This document shows positions 1 to 8,353 of a stretch of DNA of 64,000 nucleotides, in pieces. The stretch comes from Pseudopelagicola sp. (GTDB taxonomy: Bacteria > Pseudomonadota > Alphaproteobacteria > Rhodobacterales > Rhodobacteraceae), in contig JAPHRE010000037.1 in the NCBI GenBank assembly GCA_026195905.1, forward strand, positions 34,130 to 98,129. The letters run 5' to 3'. A program made the translations under genes and the position numbers. The notes under the pieces are model-generated. The model was not told the origin of the DNA. It searched no databases and saw only the letters and a program-made list of their open reading frames with translations. Every line of letters starts with the position of its first letter. The stretch's first letter is position 1.

Positions 1-1
1 G

Positions 2-352
2 ATCCGGGTCGAGCTTCGCGCTCTGACCGAGGGTGACTTTGTACGCATCCTGACCGAAACGGACAACGCCCTGACCCGGCAATACACTGCGCTCATGGGG
101 ACCGAGGAAGTTACCGTTCGCTTTACCGAAGACGGCATTGCTGCTTTGGCAAAGATAGCTGCTAACGTAAACGAAAGTGTCGAGAACATTGGCGCGAGAC
201 GCCTCTATACCGTCATGGAGCGTGTCTTCGAAGAGCTAAGCTTCACTGCCCCGGATCGGTCTGGCGATGAGGTCGTCGTGAATGCTGATTTTGTCGACAA
301 AAACCTTGGCGAATTGACCAAATCCACGGACATAAGCCGCTACGTCCTTTGA
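2..352 (+). CDS. hslU: HslU, ATPase subunit of the HslUV protease (C-terminal part only)
   Basis: The reading frame is open from the window edge and ends at TGA 350-352, giving the last 116 residues. The text [16 protein letters not shown] and the terminal SRYVL are typical of HslU, the AAA+ unfoldase that feeds proteins into the HslV peptidase; the HslU C-terminal tail inserts into HslV and activates it. The Walker motifs lie outside the window. Its stop codon is one base from the stop of the convergent smr gene. The identification is firm; the gene is cut by the window, not truncated biologically as far as can be seen. Confidence 0.93.
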   Translation: MRVELRALTEGDFVRILTETDNALTRQYTALMGTEEVTVRFTEDGIAALAKIAANVNESVENIGARRLYTVMERVFEELSFTAPDRSGDEVVVNADFVDKNLGELTKSTDISRYVL

Positions 353-353
353 C

Positions 354-932
354 CTAGCGCCGGAGATAAACGTAATACGCCCCGCTACCGCCGTGGCTGA
401 TATGTGCCTCGACCACTTGTAGAACCAAAGGGCCAAGCGGCGGCATGGACAGCCATTGGGGCACGTGGTGTTTCAGGATGCCGCGCCGCACGGGAATTGG
501 GCCATCATCTGACTTGGTTTTCCCCTTGCCGGTCACAACAAGAACCAGCCGCTTGCCGCTCCCATGCGCGCGCAAGACAAACCCTATTAGTGCGGGATGC
601 GCCTGATCCTGTGTCATACCGTGAAGATCAAGCTTGGCTTCGGGGTGCATCTTGCCCCGCTTGAGGCGTCCAAAGGCCTTCTTATCCATATGAACAGGCT
701 GCTTTGCCAGGCGCTCGGGAAGGGCGGGCAGCAGATTATGCTCGGACTGTGCGATACGCGCCCTGGAACCAATCTCAAAGGAAGTTGAAACCCGTGACTT
801 TACCGTTTTGACAGGTTTCGGTTTTGGGGTCGGTGCAACATAACGGCTGCGCTCGGGATGGATCCTTCGCGCGGTATCCGCGACCTGCCGCCATAACTCT
901 ATCTCATCCGTTGTTAATTTGCGCCGTGTCAT
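354..932 (-). CDS. Smr/MutS2-type domain protein
   Basis: This 192-residue protein has a charged, basic N-terminal half and a C-terminal Smr domain from about residue 98. The Smr hallmarks are LDLHGMT, TGKG and the terminal GGSGAYYVYLRR. Stand-alone Smr proteins are nucleic-acid nicking or binding proteins; the bacterial substrate is not settled. Its start overlaps the stop of mltA in an ATGA arrangement, so it is probably translated from the same message as mltA and the Tim44-like gene. The specific role is unknown. Confidence 0.88.
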   Translation of the reverse strand: MTRRKLTTDEIELWRQVADTARRIHPERSRYVAPTPKPKPVKTVKSRVSTSFEIGSRARIAQSEHNLLPALPERLAKQPVHMDKKAFGRLKRGKMHPEAKLDLHGMTQDQAHPALIGFVLRAHGSGKRLVLVVTGKGKTKSDDGPIPVRRGILKHHVPQWLSMPPLGPLVLQVVEAHISHGGSGAYYVYLRR

Positions 933-1966
933 AGGATTGCCTCGGGCAGCATGGCAAATGCGCGCTGTATCGGTAGTAGAACAATCATGCGGCCATCATC
1001 CTTGAGATGTCCGGCGGCGCGCCCCGCGTCATCCCCCGTGCCAAAGAAAATATCTGCCCGCTGTGCGCCCTTGATGGCTGACCCGGTATCTTGGGCCACC
1101 ATAAGGCGCCTCATCGGCGTTTTTCCTTGCTTCTCGATCCATACCGGAGCGCCCAATGGCGTGTATTTCGGGTCTACCGCAATCGTTCTCATCGCCGAAA
1201 CTGATCGATTCATCGCCCCAATCGGTCCCTTGTGGGCCGGAACTTTCGTTACCTTGCGAAAAAACACGTATGAATCGTTGTGCCGAAGAAGCTCCTGCCC
1301 CTCAACAGGGTTGCGCCGCACCCAATTTTTTATGACCTGTGCGCTGACTTGATGAGCCGAATAAATCCCGCGCCGGACCAGTTCTACGCCAATAGAGCGG
1401 TAATCATGCCCGTTCGACCCCCCATACCCGACACGGATATATCCCCCATCCGGAAGGTGAATTCGGCCAGACCCTTGAATTTGAAGAAAGAAAAGCTCAA
1501 CCGGATCATCAACCCATGCAAGCTCAAGCCCTCGCCCCTCCATCGCGCCAGACGTTTCAATCTCCCGACGACTTAGCCATGTATGGCTACGGCTTGCCTC
1601 GGGAGGCATGCGATAGACTGGATACCGATACCGCGATGTAGGTGTCAAAGACCCGTCAAGCTCAGGTTCGAAATATCCCGTGAAAAGCGGCTTTTCACCA
1701 TCCTCAATCAGAACCGGACGAAAGAGCAATTCAAAGAACTTCTTGGGGTCGGGAAAATCTTTGGCCGCCCGACAAATCGCGCGCCAATCCGGCGCACGCA
1801 AGATGCCACACGTATTGCGAAACGTCTCAAGCGCGGCGGCATGATCGTCCTCTGCCCAGCCTTTGAGATCGGAAAAATCAAGAACCGAAATTGTGGTCTC
1901 GGACATGGCCTTAGCGCCGGTGATCACAAAACCGGCGCAAAGAAGTGCCCGAAACCAACGCGTCAT
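929..1966 (-). CDS. mltA: MltA, membrane-bound lytic murein transglycosylase A
   Basis: The 345-residue product carries the MltA barrel and, near the C-terminus, the 3D domain with its acidic residues (VAQDTGSAIKG, ADIFFGTGDDAG). The family cleaves peptidoglycan glycan strands to form 1,6-anhydromuropeptides in the periplasm. I chose the ATG at 1966 because it forms an ATGA overlap with the upstream Tim44-like stop and starts a signal peptide (MTRWFRALLCAGFVITGAKA). An upstream in-frame start at 1990 is less likely. No canonical lipobox is seen, so it may be secreted rather than lipidated. Confidence 0.93.
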   Translation of the reverse strand: MTRWFRALLCAGFVITGAKAMSETTISVLDFSDLKGWAEDDHAAALETFRNTCGILRAPDWRAICRAAKDFPDPKKFFELLFRPVLIEDGEKPLFTGYFEPELDGSLTPTSRYRYPVYRMPPEASRSHTWLSRREIETSGAMEGRGLELAWVDDPVELFFLQIQGSGRIHLPDGGYIRVGYGGSNGHDYRSIGVELVRRGIYSAHQVSAQVIKNWVRRNPVEGQELLRHNDSYVFFRKVTKVPAHKGPIGAMNRSVSAMRTIAVDPKYTPLGAPVWIEKQGKTPMRRLMVAQDTGSAIKGAQRADIFFGTGDDAGRAAGHLKDDGRMIVLLPIQRAFAMLPEAIL

Positions 1967-2619
1967 TCGCCCGTGGCGACAAGCTGCCAATTGGGATCAT
2001 CCGACCCCATGATCCGCGCGAAGGTCCAAATGTCCTTCTGCCGCTTGACCTGACGTTCGTCGCCCTCAACAATGTCGCCCGCTCGATCCCTTACGACATG
2101 GGTCAATTCACCAACAAAGCGCACACTAACCTCACCCTCGCGAGTTGTGGAATCAAACTGCGCATCATGGAGCGCCATTTCGCGCACACCAACAAATTCG
2201 CTCTCGACAGTCAGCCCTTGCTTTTCACGCTGGTCTACAACCTGTGCAAAAGCATCATAAACCTCCTCCGAGAGGAATTGCTTGATCGACGCGAGATCGC
2301 CTTTTTCAAAACCCATAAGGATCATCTCATAAGCACCGCGGGCGCCCTGTAGGAATTCCCCAACCGAGAAAGACGGCTCAATGCTCTTCATCGCGGCGAG
2401 CGCCTTCGCGGCGCTGCTATCCGCATCAACATGATCAATAATATCATGATCCGGGCCACCCTCGATAACCTCGAATTCAGGTTGAGGGCTGGTATGTGAT
2501 CCCGGCGTTTGGCGCGGGGGTTCATACCCGTCGCGCGTTCCCAAAACGTTCTTCAGGCGGAGAATTAGGAACACTGCGATGCCGGCCAGCACCAATAGCT
2601 GTAGGATGGGCGTATTCAT
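1963..2619 (-). CDS. Tim44-like domain membrane protein
   Basis: The 218-residue protein begins with one membrane helix (ILQLLVLAGIAVFLILRL), followed by a low-complexity linker to about residue 75 and a Tim44-like/NTF2-fold domain (FLQGARGAYEMILMGFEKGD, FWAF-type beta strands near the end). Alphaproteobacterial proteins of this kind (TimA in Caulobacter) are related to the mitochondrial import motor subunit Tim44, but their bacterial job is not firmly established. The start at 2619 gives the usual family length. It overlaps mltA by 4 bases, suggesting coupled synthesis and an envelope role. Confidence 0.85.
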   Translation of the reverse strand: MNTPILQLLVLAGIAVFLILRLKNVLGTRDGYEPPRQTPGSHTSPQPEFEVIEGGPDHDIIDHVDADSSAAKALAAMKSIEPSFSVGEFLQGARGAYEMILMGFEKGDLASIKQFLSEEVYDAFAQVVDQREKQGLTVESEFVGVREMALHDAQFDSTTREGEVSVRFVGELTHVVRDRAGDIVEGDERQVKRQKDIWTFARIMGSDDPNWQLVATGE

Positions 2620-2722
2620 TAGAACCTCATGTCGGGCATGGAAACGGGCGTATACCGCACTTATGTAAGTCACGGGCCGGGTCAAGTCCACTGCGCCCAA
2701 TAGTATATAGGAGAGAGAAAAA

Positions 2723-3208
2723 ATGTGGCTGTTTCTGGCCTTTGTTGGAATTCCTCTGATCGAAATCGCTCTATTCATTCAGATTGGTGGTGCGATAGGT
2801 CTTGCGCCAACGCTTATCATCGTGATCCTCACGGCGGTTCTTGGCACGTTTCTTGTTAGAAATCAGGGCCGGATCGCGCTCGGCAACCTACAGCGCTCCT
2901 TTTCCGAACTCAACGACCCCACAGAGCCTCTTGCACACGGCGCTATGATCCTTATCTCGGGCGCCCTTCTTCTAACGCCAGGGTTCTTTACGGACGCCAT
3001 TGGGTTTTCTCTGCTCCTGCCACCAGTGCGCGAAGCCGTGTATCGGTTTCTGAGAAAACGCGTTCAGGTGCAAAGTTTCTCAATGGGATCAACACATCGA
3101 GCCGAGCCCTACCGCTCTGGACCCGATGACGTCATTGATGGCGACTTTGTCGAGGTTGACCCCGATAAACGGCCAACCCATCGCCCCTCTGGCTGGACTA
3201 AGCATTGA
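2723..3208 (+). CDS. fxsA: FxsA family membrane protein
   Basis: FxsA is a cytoplasmic-membrane protein known from overexpression effects on phage T7 F exclusion; its physiological role is unclear. The 161-residue product has the family pattern: an N-terminal helix (MWLFLAFVGIPLIEIALFIQ), a second helix (LIIVILTAVLGTFLVRNQGR) and a third hydrophobic stretch containing SGALLLTPGFFTDAIG, then a polar tail. A GGAGAGAG ribosome site precedes ATG 2723. It is divergent from the Tim44-like gene and 58 bases before secB. Confidence 0.93.
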   Translation: MWLFLAFVGIPLIEIALFIQIGGAIGLAPTLIIVILTAVLGTFLVRNQGRIALGNLQRSFSELNDPTEPLAHGAMILISGALLLTPGFFTDAIGFSLLLPPVREAVYRFLRKRVQVQSFSMGSTHRAEPYRSGPDDVIDGDFVEVDPDKRPTHRPSGWTKH

Positions 3209-3266
3209 GGCTCATGGGCCTACCTGATAAAGCGTTTTCAAAGTTTTTGCATTCTAGGAGAACCAC

Positions 3267-3758
3267 ATGTCGGAAAACGGCAATGGCGCCGCTCAAGCCG
3301 CCCCCCAAGTGCGCATGAACGTGCTTGCACAGTTCATTCGTGATCTTTCCTTTGAAAACATCCTCGCTCAGAAGCGTTCTTCCGGCGAAGCACAGCCCGA
3401 CGTTCAGGTTCAGGTGAACCTTGATGCCCAAAAACGTGATGTAGAGCATCAATATGAAGTCGTGACCAAACTCAACATCACCTCCAAGAACAAAGCGACC
3501 GGCGAAGAGATGTTCATTCTCGAGCTCGACTATGCCGGTATCTTTCACATCGAAGGTGTTCCGGAAGACCAGATTCACCCGTTCCTGTTGATCGAATGCC
3601 CGCGGCTTCTGTTCCCGTTCCTGCGCCGCATCGTATCGGACGTGACTCGCGACGGTGGTTTTCCGCCGCTCAACCTCGATAATATTGATTTTATGCAGCT
3701 TTATCGCAATGAAATTGCCCGCCGTCAGGGCGAGGCAGCCGCCCAGCCGCAAAACTAA
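3267..3758 (+). CDS. secB: SecB, export chaperone
   Basis: This 163-residue protein is full length for SecB, the tetrameric chaperone that holds unfolded preproteins and delivers them to SecA. Recognisable stretches are IRDLSFENILAQ near residue 25, EMFILELDYAGIF, HPFLLIECPRLLFPF and GGFPPLNLDNIDF. A TAGGAG ribosome site lies before ATG 3267. It is followed by a hairpin terminator shared with the convergent dnaQ. SecA is encoded about 53 kb away in the same window. Confidence 0.97.
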   Translation: MSENGNGAAQAAPQVRMNVLAQFIRDLSFENILAQKRSSGEAQPDVQVQVNLDAQKRDVEHQYEVVTKLNITSKNKATGEEMFILELDYAGIFHIEGVPEDQIHPFLLIECPRLLFPFLRRIVSDVTRDGGFPPLNLDNIDFMQLYRNEIARRQGEAAAQPQN

Positions 3759-3761
3759 TCT

Positions 3762-3790
3762 AATACCGCCGTGGTCTCCTCGGCGGTATT
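3762..3790. terminator. Hairpin between convergent secB and dnaQ
   Basis: A perfect 10-bp inverted repeat (AATACCGCCG / CGGCGGTATT) with a 9-base loop lies between the secB stop and the dnaQ stop; its last base is also the first base of the dnaQ stop triplet. There is no long T-run, so it may act as a bidirectional structure protecting both 3' ends or as a weak terminator. Confidence 0.6.
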
Positions 3791-4527
3791 CACGATAGCT
3801 TAGCCCACAGGCTTTCGTCGCCAAGTTTGGCCACGAACGCCTCGTGGGTTTTTCTTTCCTCTTCACTCAAGCGCGAAGGCAGGGGCGAGGGACGCGGAGA
3901 GGGGCGCCAGTTCGATTGTTCTGTGCTTGAACTGCCTTGTTTTGATTTTGTTTGCGTGGCCAGACCAAAATCCGGCTGCCGCCCGCCTATCAATTCAAGA
4001 TAAACATCCGCAAGAATTTCCGAGTCAAGAAGCGCCCCGTGGAGAGTTCGGTTTGTGTTGTTGACCCCAAACCGACGACACAGCGCATCAAGAGACGCCG
4101 GCGAGCCGGGAAATTTCTGTCTCGCCATAGCAAGCGTGTCGACTGCCTGCTCCCAAGGGATTTGCCGCAACCCCATCCAGCGCAGCTCGGCATTCAGAAA
4201 CTTCATATCGAACGATGCATTGTGAATGATGAGCTTGGCATCCCCTACAAAATCGAGAAAAGCCTGCCCAATGTTCTGAAACACGGGTTTATCCCGCAGG
4301 ATAACAGCACCCGGCGCCGGTTCTTGCGGCGGCTCAAGAAGGTCTGGCCCAATCCCATGAACCTCAAAGGCTTCTATCGGCATTGAACGTTCGGGATTAA
4401 TATACTGATGGTAGGTCTCGCCCGTTGGCATGTGGTTAAACAATTCCACCGCGCCGATCTCGACAATCCGGTCGCCAGTATCTGGGTTAAGCCCCGTCGT
4501 TTCAGTATCAAGAACGATTTCACGCAT
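3790..4527 (-). CDS. dnaQ: DnaQ, DNA polymerase III epsilon subunit (3'-5' exonuclease)
   Basis: The 245-residue protein has the DEDDh exonuclease motifs in order: VLDTETTGL near the start, HNASFDMKFL near residue 100, and HGALLDSEILADVY near residue 163. The C-terminal tail after about residue 190 is polar and likely contacts the polymerase core. It proofreads replication errors. The gene overlaps coaE by 8 bases and is last in a maf-aroE-coaE-dnaQ run, a gene order long noted beside the alphaproteobacterial replication origin. Confidence 0.96.
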   Translation of the reverse strand: MREIVLDTETTGLNPDTGDRIVEIGAVELFNHMPTGETYHQYINPERSMPIEAFEVHGIGPDLLEPPQEPAPGAVILRDKPVFQNIGQAFLDFVGDAKLIIHNASFDMKFLNAELRWMGLRQIPWEQAVDTLAMARQKFPGSPASLDALCRRFGVNNTNRTLHGALLDSEILADVYLELIGGRQPDFGLATQTKSKQGSSSTEQSNWRPSPRPSPLPSRLSEEERKTHEAFVAKLGDESLWAKLS

Positions 4528-5113
4528 TTCCCAAACCCTTCCTGATTGTCGTCACGATCTCGTTGACCTGCGCGCGCGCGTGGTCAAGCGTATCCGTCAC
4601 CACAACATAATCGGATCGCGCACATTTCTCGCTATTTGGCATTTGCTTGGCGCGGATCTGCTCAAACTGCTCGACCGTCATCGTGCCCCTTTGCAAAACG
4701 CGGTCTTTTTGAATTTCAGGTGAAACAGAGACACATACAACCGCATCCATAGCCTTGTCGCCCCCGGTCTCAAAGAGAAGTGGTATATCAAAAACAACGA
4801 TATCTGTCATCGCCGCCTTGATAAATTCCGCACGGTCTTTTGCAACAAGAGGATGCACAATCATCTCAAGCTTTTTAAGCACATCCTCATCCTGGGCAAT
4901 CATATCTTTGAGACGCTCGCGCGAAACAGAGCCATCAACGATGGCTTCTGGAATGATCTGTTGAAGCGGCGCAACCGCATCGCCCCCCCTTGCATACATC
5001 CGATGGACTGCTGCATCTGCATCCCAAACCGCACATCCGGCCTCTTGAAAGAGCTTCGCCGTTGTGGATTTTCCCATACCTATAGAACCCGTCAGGCCAA
5101 GACGAAACGTCAT
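4520..5113 (-). CDS. coaE: Dephospho-CoA kinase
   Basis: CoaE phosphorylates the ribose 3'-OH of dephospho-CoA, the last step of coenzyme A synthesis. The 197-residue product has the N-terminal P-loop GLTGSIGMGKSTTAKLF and the internal VFDIPLLFETG expected of the family. Its ATG (5111-5113) overlaps the aroE stop by 4 bases and its stop overlaps the dnaQ start, which shows tight translational coupling in the operon. Confidence 0.96.
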   Translation of the reverse strand: MTFRLGLTGSIGMGKSTTAKLFQEAGCAVWDADAAVHRMYARGGDAVAPLQQIIPEAIVDGSVSRERLKDMIAQDEDVLKKLEMIVHPLVAKDRAEFIKAAMTDIVVFDIPLLFETGGDKAMDAVVCVSVSPEIQKDRVLQRGTMTVEQFEQIRAKQMPNSEKCARSDYVVVTDTLDHARAQVNEIVTTIRKGLGNA

Positions 5114-5943
5114 CGCAACACCTCATTGCGCAATCCATCGTCGACCAAAGGCCGCTCTCCGAACCATGCTTCAAACCCCGGAACGGCCTGATGGAGCAAC
5201 ATCCCCAAGCCATCAACCGTCACGCATCCCTTGTCGCGCGCGGCCCGCAAGAGATCCGTTTCAAGTGGATTATAGACAATATCGGTTACAGTTGCGTCTG
5301 ATGAAAGCGCATCAAGCGAAATCTCAAGCGGCGCGTGACCCACCATCCCAAGCGATGTTGTATTGACCAAGGTCGCAACATCCCCAAGGCCCTCTCCGGC
5401 CGCCTCCCAGTCAACGATTTCAATCTTCTCGCCAAAATCTGCGCGAAAAACTTCGGCACGGGCACGCGTTCTATTCGATATCAAGACCTTGGGCGATCCC
5501 GCCTCAAGCAGCGAAAATACAATAGACCGCGCCGCGCCCCCGGCACCAAGAACCATAACCGGCCCATCCTTGGCGTCCCAATCCGGGGCCCCTTGGCGCA
5601 GGTTCTCGATGAATCCATAGCCGTCCGTGTTGTCACCAACAATCGTATCCTCTTTTGAAAAAACGAGCGTATTCACCGCCCCAATCGCCTTGGCACGATC
5701 GGTAAGCACATCGACAAACTCCATCACGGTCTCTTTGTGCGGGATGGTAATATTTGCTCCGACATACCCCATTTTTGGCATCGTCCGCACAACCAAACCA
5801 AGGTCTTCGGGCGCGACATTCATCGGGATATAGTAGCCATCAATACTGTGTTCCCGAAGCCAGTAGCCATGCAGCCGTGGCGAGCGGGAATGTGCAATCG
5901 GGTGTCCAATCACGGCCGCAAGTGGGATCAAAGGCGCAGTCAT
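5110..5943 (-). CDS. aroE: Shikimate dehydrogenase (NADP)
   Basis: AroE reduces 3-dehydroshikimate to shikimate in aromatic amino acid synthesis. The 277-residue protein shows the shikimate-binding region HSRSPRLHGYWL, the catalytic lysine in ITIPHKE, DNTDGYGF, and the nucleotide-binding glycine motif VLGAGGAARS followed by NRTRAR, which favours NADP. It has ATGA-type overlaps with both maf upstream and coaE downstream. Confidence 0.97.
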   Translation of the reverse strand: MTAPLIPLAAVIGHPIAHSRSPRLHGYWLREHSIDGYYIPMNVAPEDLGLVVRTMPKMGYVGANITIPHKETVMEFVDVLTDRAKAIGAVNTLVFSKEDTIVGDNTDGYGFIENLRQGAPDWDAKDGPVMVLGAGGAARSIVFSLLEAGSPKVLISNRTRARAEVFRADFGEKIEIVDWEAAGEGLGDVATLVNTTSLGMVGHAPLEISLDALSSDATVTDIVYNPLETDLLRAARDKGCVTVDGLGMLLHQAVPGFEAWFGERPLVDDGLRNEVLR

Positions 5944-6539
5944 GACTGAAGGTCTCCTGTAACCATGAGGTAGTTGAGCATTTCTACAAGTGGTAGCCCG
6001 AGCACATTAAAATAATCGCCATCTACCCGTGAAAAAAGTCTCACGCCCTCCTCCTCAAGTTTATAGCCACCAACCGACCAGCGAATACTATCCCAGTTCC
6101 GTTTAAGGTAATCCTCAATGTAAGCATCTGAGAAGTCACGCATTTTCAATCTAACAACCCCAACATGCCGCCAAACAGGGCGCTGTTCAAAATAGATCAC
6201 CGCCGCAGATAATAGTGTATGCGTTTTGTTGCGCAGCGCCAAAAGGTGTTCCCGCGCATCGTCCAGGGTTTCTGGTTTGGGAAAAATGCGGCCATCAAAG
6301 GCCAAAACCTGATCGCACCCGATAACAAGGCTCTCACGGTTTTTCGTAGCCACCTTCATTGCCTTCGCATCGGCAAGAGCATCGGCAATATCGCGCGGGC
6401 TTTCCCGCTCCATCTCTAGGCTGCGACGCAGCATGTCTTCATCAATCCGGGCCTTTTCGATTCGAAAATCTAGCCCCGCATTTCTCAAAAGTTGCGCCCG
6501 GATTTCCGAACCGCTTGCTAAAATGATGTCATGAGGCAT
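5940..6539 (-). CDS. maf: Maf family nucleotide pyrophosphatase
   Basis: Maf proteins hydrolyse non-canonical or modified nucleoside triphosphates. The 199-residue product has the N-terminal ILASGSEIRAQLL (usual form ASxSPRR, here diverged), the GCDQVL motif and SVGGYKLEEEG near the C-terminus. I start it at ATG 6539 rather than the in-frame codon 30 bases upstream because the family begins just before ILAS. Its start codon is overlapped by a DnaA-box-like sequence at the edge of the candidate origin. First gene of the maf-aroE-coaE-dnaQ operon. Confidence 0.9.
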   Translation of the reverse strand: MPHDIILASGSEIRAQLLRNAGLDFRIEKARIDEDMLRRSLEMERESPRDIADALADAKAMKVATKNRESLVIGCDQVLAFDGRIFPKPETLDDAREHLLALRNKTHTLLSAAVIYFEQRPVWRHVGVVRLKMRDFSDAYIEDYLKRNWDSIRWSVGGYKLEEEGVRLFSRVDGDYFNVLGLPLVEMLNYLMVTGDLQS

Positions 6540-6844
6540 GTGGAAAACCTGTGGAGGATATGTAGGCAACTGTGGGACTACTTCTCGGAAAAATCCGATA
6601 GCTTTGCAAGTTCGGGATAACCGAGGCTATCTCACGGGTTTGCGCGCAGTCTGTCCACCGTGGATGGGGATAAAAATAATCTGTTGATGGCTTGCCTTGT
6701 CCTTACCTTTTCCTGCTTATATTCACAACAAACCACGTGAATCCAATCTCTTAATCTTTTGAAATTATGATATTTTTCTAACTTTATGCACATCAGGTAA
6801 AGATCGTGAGAAAATAATCCTCCGGTTGGCAACCCTGTGTAAAA
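6539..6844. other. Candidate chromosomal replication origin (oriC)
   Basis: This AT-rich gap between maf and rho is the only long gene-free stretch in the window. It holds several 9-mers close to the DnaA box TTATNCACA/TGTGNATAA: TTATGCACA at 6784-6792 matches exactly, and one-mismatch copies are TGTGGAAAA 6539-6547, TGGGGATAA 6665-6673, ATATTCACA 6719-6727 and TGTGTAAAA 6836-6844. Weaker relatives occur at 6550 and 6612. The stretch 6670-6790 is rich in A and T and could unwind. Flanking maf-aroE-coaE-dnaQ on one side and parAB with parS on the other fits the known alphaproteobacterial origin neighbourhood. No functional proof is possible here. Confidence 0.5.
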
Positions 6845-7072
6845 CCGTTTAATCCCACGGAAGTGGCGACACTACATAATCATCATCCTTTTCTTTCTTT
6901 TTCTTTTATTATGAAGACCGAAGAACAAGTCGCATCTCCAAGATCTAAAGCTTGAAATTGACTCTTCAGCGAAGAGAGCTTAAGAACTCTGCAACTGGTC
7001 CGTCCGGATCACGTGTCCTCCAAGTTTCATATGATGAACACGGCCTATCATGGCTGTTCTTAGGATATTTTT
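6845..7072 (+). promoter_or_regulatory. Long leader of rho with a G-free pyrimidine-rich tract
   Basis: About 230 bases precede the rho start without a supported gene. Positions 6869-6912 contain no G on the plus strand and are rich in C and T (several TTTCTTT-like runs), the composition Rho prefers for loading. E. coli rho is autoregulated by Rho-dependent termination in its own leader, so the same could hold here. The leader role and function are inferred; the transcription start is not visible. Confidence 0.35.
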
Positions 7073-8344
7073 ATGACTACCGAAAAACTCGCGCTCGCCG
7101 ATCTTAAGGCAAAGAGCCCAAAAGACCTGTTGGCAATGGCCGAAGAGCTCGAAATCGAGAACGCTTCGACGATGCGCAAAGGCGAGATGATGTTCCAAAT
7201 TCTGCGCGAACGCGCGGATGAGGGTTGGGAAATTTCTGGCGAAGGTGTGCTTGAAGTGCTTCAAGACGGATTTGGATTTCTTCGCGCCCCCGAGGCCAAC
7301 TATCTCCCTGGTCCTGATGACATCTATGTCAGCCCAGAGATGATCAGGAAATTCTCGCTGCGCACTGGCGATACCGTCGATGGTGAAATCAAAGCACCAG
7401 AAGAAAACGAACGCTATTTTGCGCTTATGAATGTAACGCAGATCAATTTTGAAGCGCCTGAGAAGGCTAATCACAAAATTGCTTTTGATAACCTGACGCC
7501 GCTTTACCCGGATGAACGGCTCAAGATGGAAATCGAGAATCCTACCACAAAGGATCGCTCGGCCCGCATCATTGACCTTGTATCACCGATTGGTAAGGGT
7601 CAGCGTTCTTTGATCGTTGCGCCGCCGCGGACGGGTAAAACCGTTCTTCTACAGAACATCGCCCATTCGATCGAAGCCAATCACCCAGAATGCTATCTTA
7701 TCGTTCTGTTGATTGATGAACGCCCCGAAGAAGTTACGGATATGCAGCGGTCGGTCAAAGGCGAAGTCATTTCCTCGACCTTCGATGAACCCGCAACCCG
7801 TCACGTTGCTGTCTCCGAGATGGTGATTGAGAAGGCCAAGCGCCTTGTTGAGCATAAACGCGACGTTGTAATTTTGCTCGACTCAATTACGCGCCTCGGC
7901 CGTGCTTTCAACACGGTAATCCCGTCCTCAGGCAAAGTTCTGACCGGTGGTGTTGACGCGAACGCGTTGCAACGTCCCAAGCGTTTCTTTGGTGCTGCGC
8001 GGAATATCGAAGAAGGCGGATCTCTTACGATCATTGCAACCGCGTTGATTGATACCGGATCGCGTATGGACGAGGTTATCTTTGAGGAATTCAAAGGCAC
8101 GGGTAACTCGGAAATCGTTCTTGATCGTAAAATTGCGGACAAACGCGTCTTCCCGGCGATCGACATCCTCAAATCCGGCACCCGGAAAGAAGAGCTCCTT
8201 GTTGATAAAGGCGATCTTGCCAAAACCTTCGTGCTGCGCCGTATTCTCAATCCGATGGGTACGACGGATGGGATTGAATTCCTTATTTCCAAACTCAAGC
8301 AAACAAAATCCAATGCCGAGTTCTTTGACTCGATGAACACCTAA
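7073..8344 (+). CDS. rho: Transcription termination factor Rho
   Basis: Rho is the hexameric RNA helicase that ends transcription at C-rich sites. The 423-residue product is standard length, with an N-terminal helical part, the cold-shock-like RNA-binding domain ([20 protein letters not shown], residues 60-110), the Walker A motif RTGKT in the stretch [14 protein letters not shown] near residue 185, and the Walker B region [16 protein letters not shown]. The Q and R loops ([19 protein letters not shown]) follow. It heads a run rho-mnmE-mnmG-rsmG-parA-parB. Confidence 0.98.
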   Translation: MTTEKLALADLKAKSPKDLLAMAEELEIENASTMRKGEMMFQILRERADEGWEISGEGVLEVLQDGFGFLRAPEANYLPGPDDIYVSPEMIRKFSLRTGDTVDGEIKAPEENERYFALMNVTQINFEAPEKANHKIAFDNLTPLYPDERLKMEIENPTTKDRSARIIDLVSPIGKGQRSLIVAPPRTGKTVLLQNIAHSIEANHPECYLIVLLIDERPEEVTDMQRSVKGEVISSTFDEPATRHVAVSEMVIEKAKRLVEHKRDVVILLDSITRLGRAFNTVIPSSGKVLTGGVDANALQRPKRFFGAARNIEEGGSLTIIATALIDTGSRMDEVIFEEFKGTGNSEIVLDRKIADKRVFPAIDILKSGTRKEELLVDKGDLAKTFVLRRILNPMGTTDGIEFLISKLKQTKSNAEFFDSMNT

Positions 8345-8353
8345 GAGACTGTG

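Noticed and set aside
1655..1680. tRNA-like T-loop sequence GGTTCGAAAT
   Set aside because: It is inside mltA and no acceptor stem or other arms can be formed around it.
6911..6955. A 14-codon frame (MKTEEQVASPRSKA) in the rho leader as a leader peptide
   Set aside because: No ribosome site precedes the ATG, and such short frames occur by chance; conservation would be needed.
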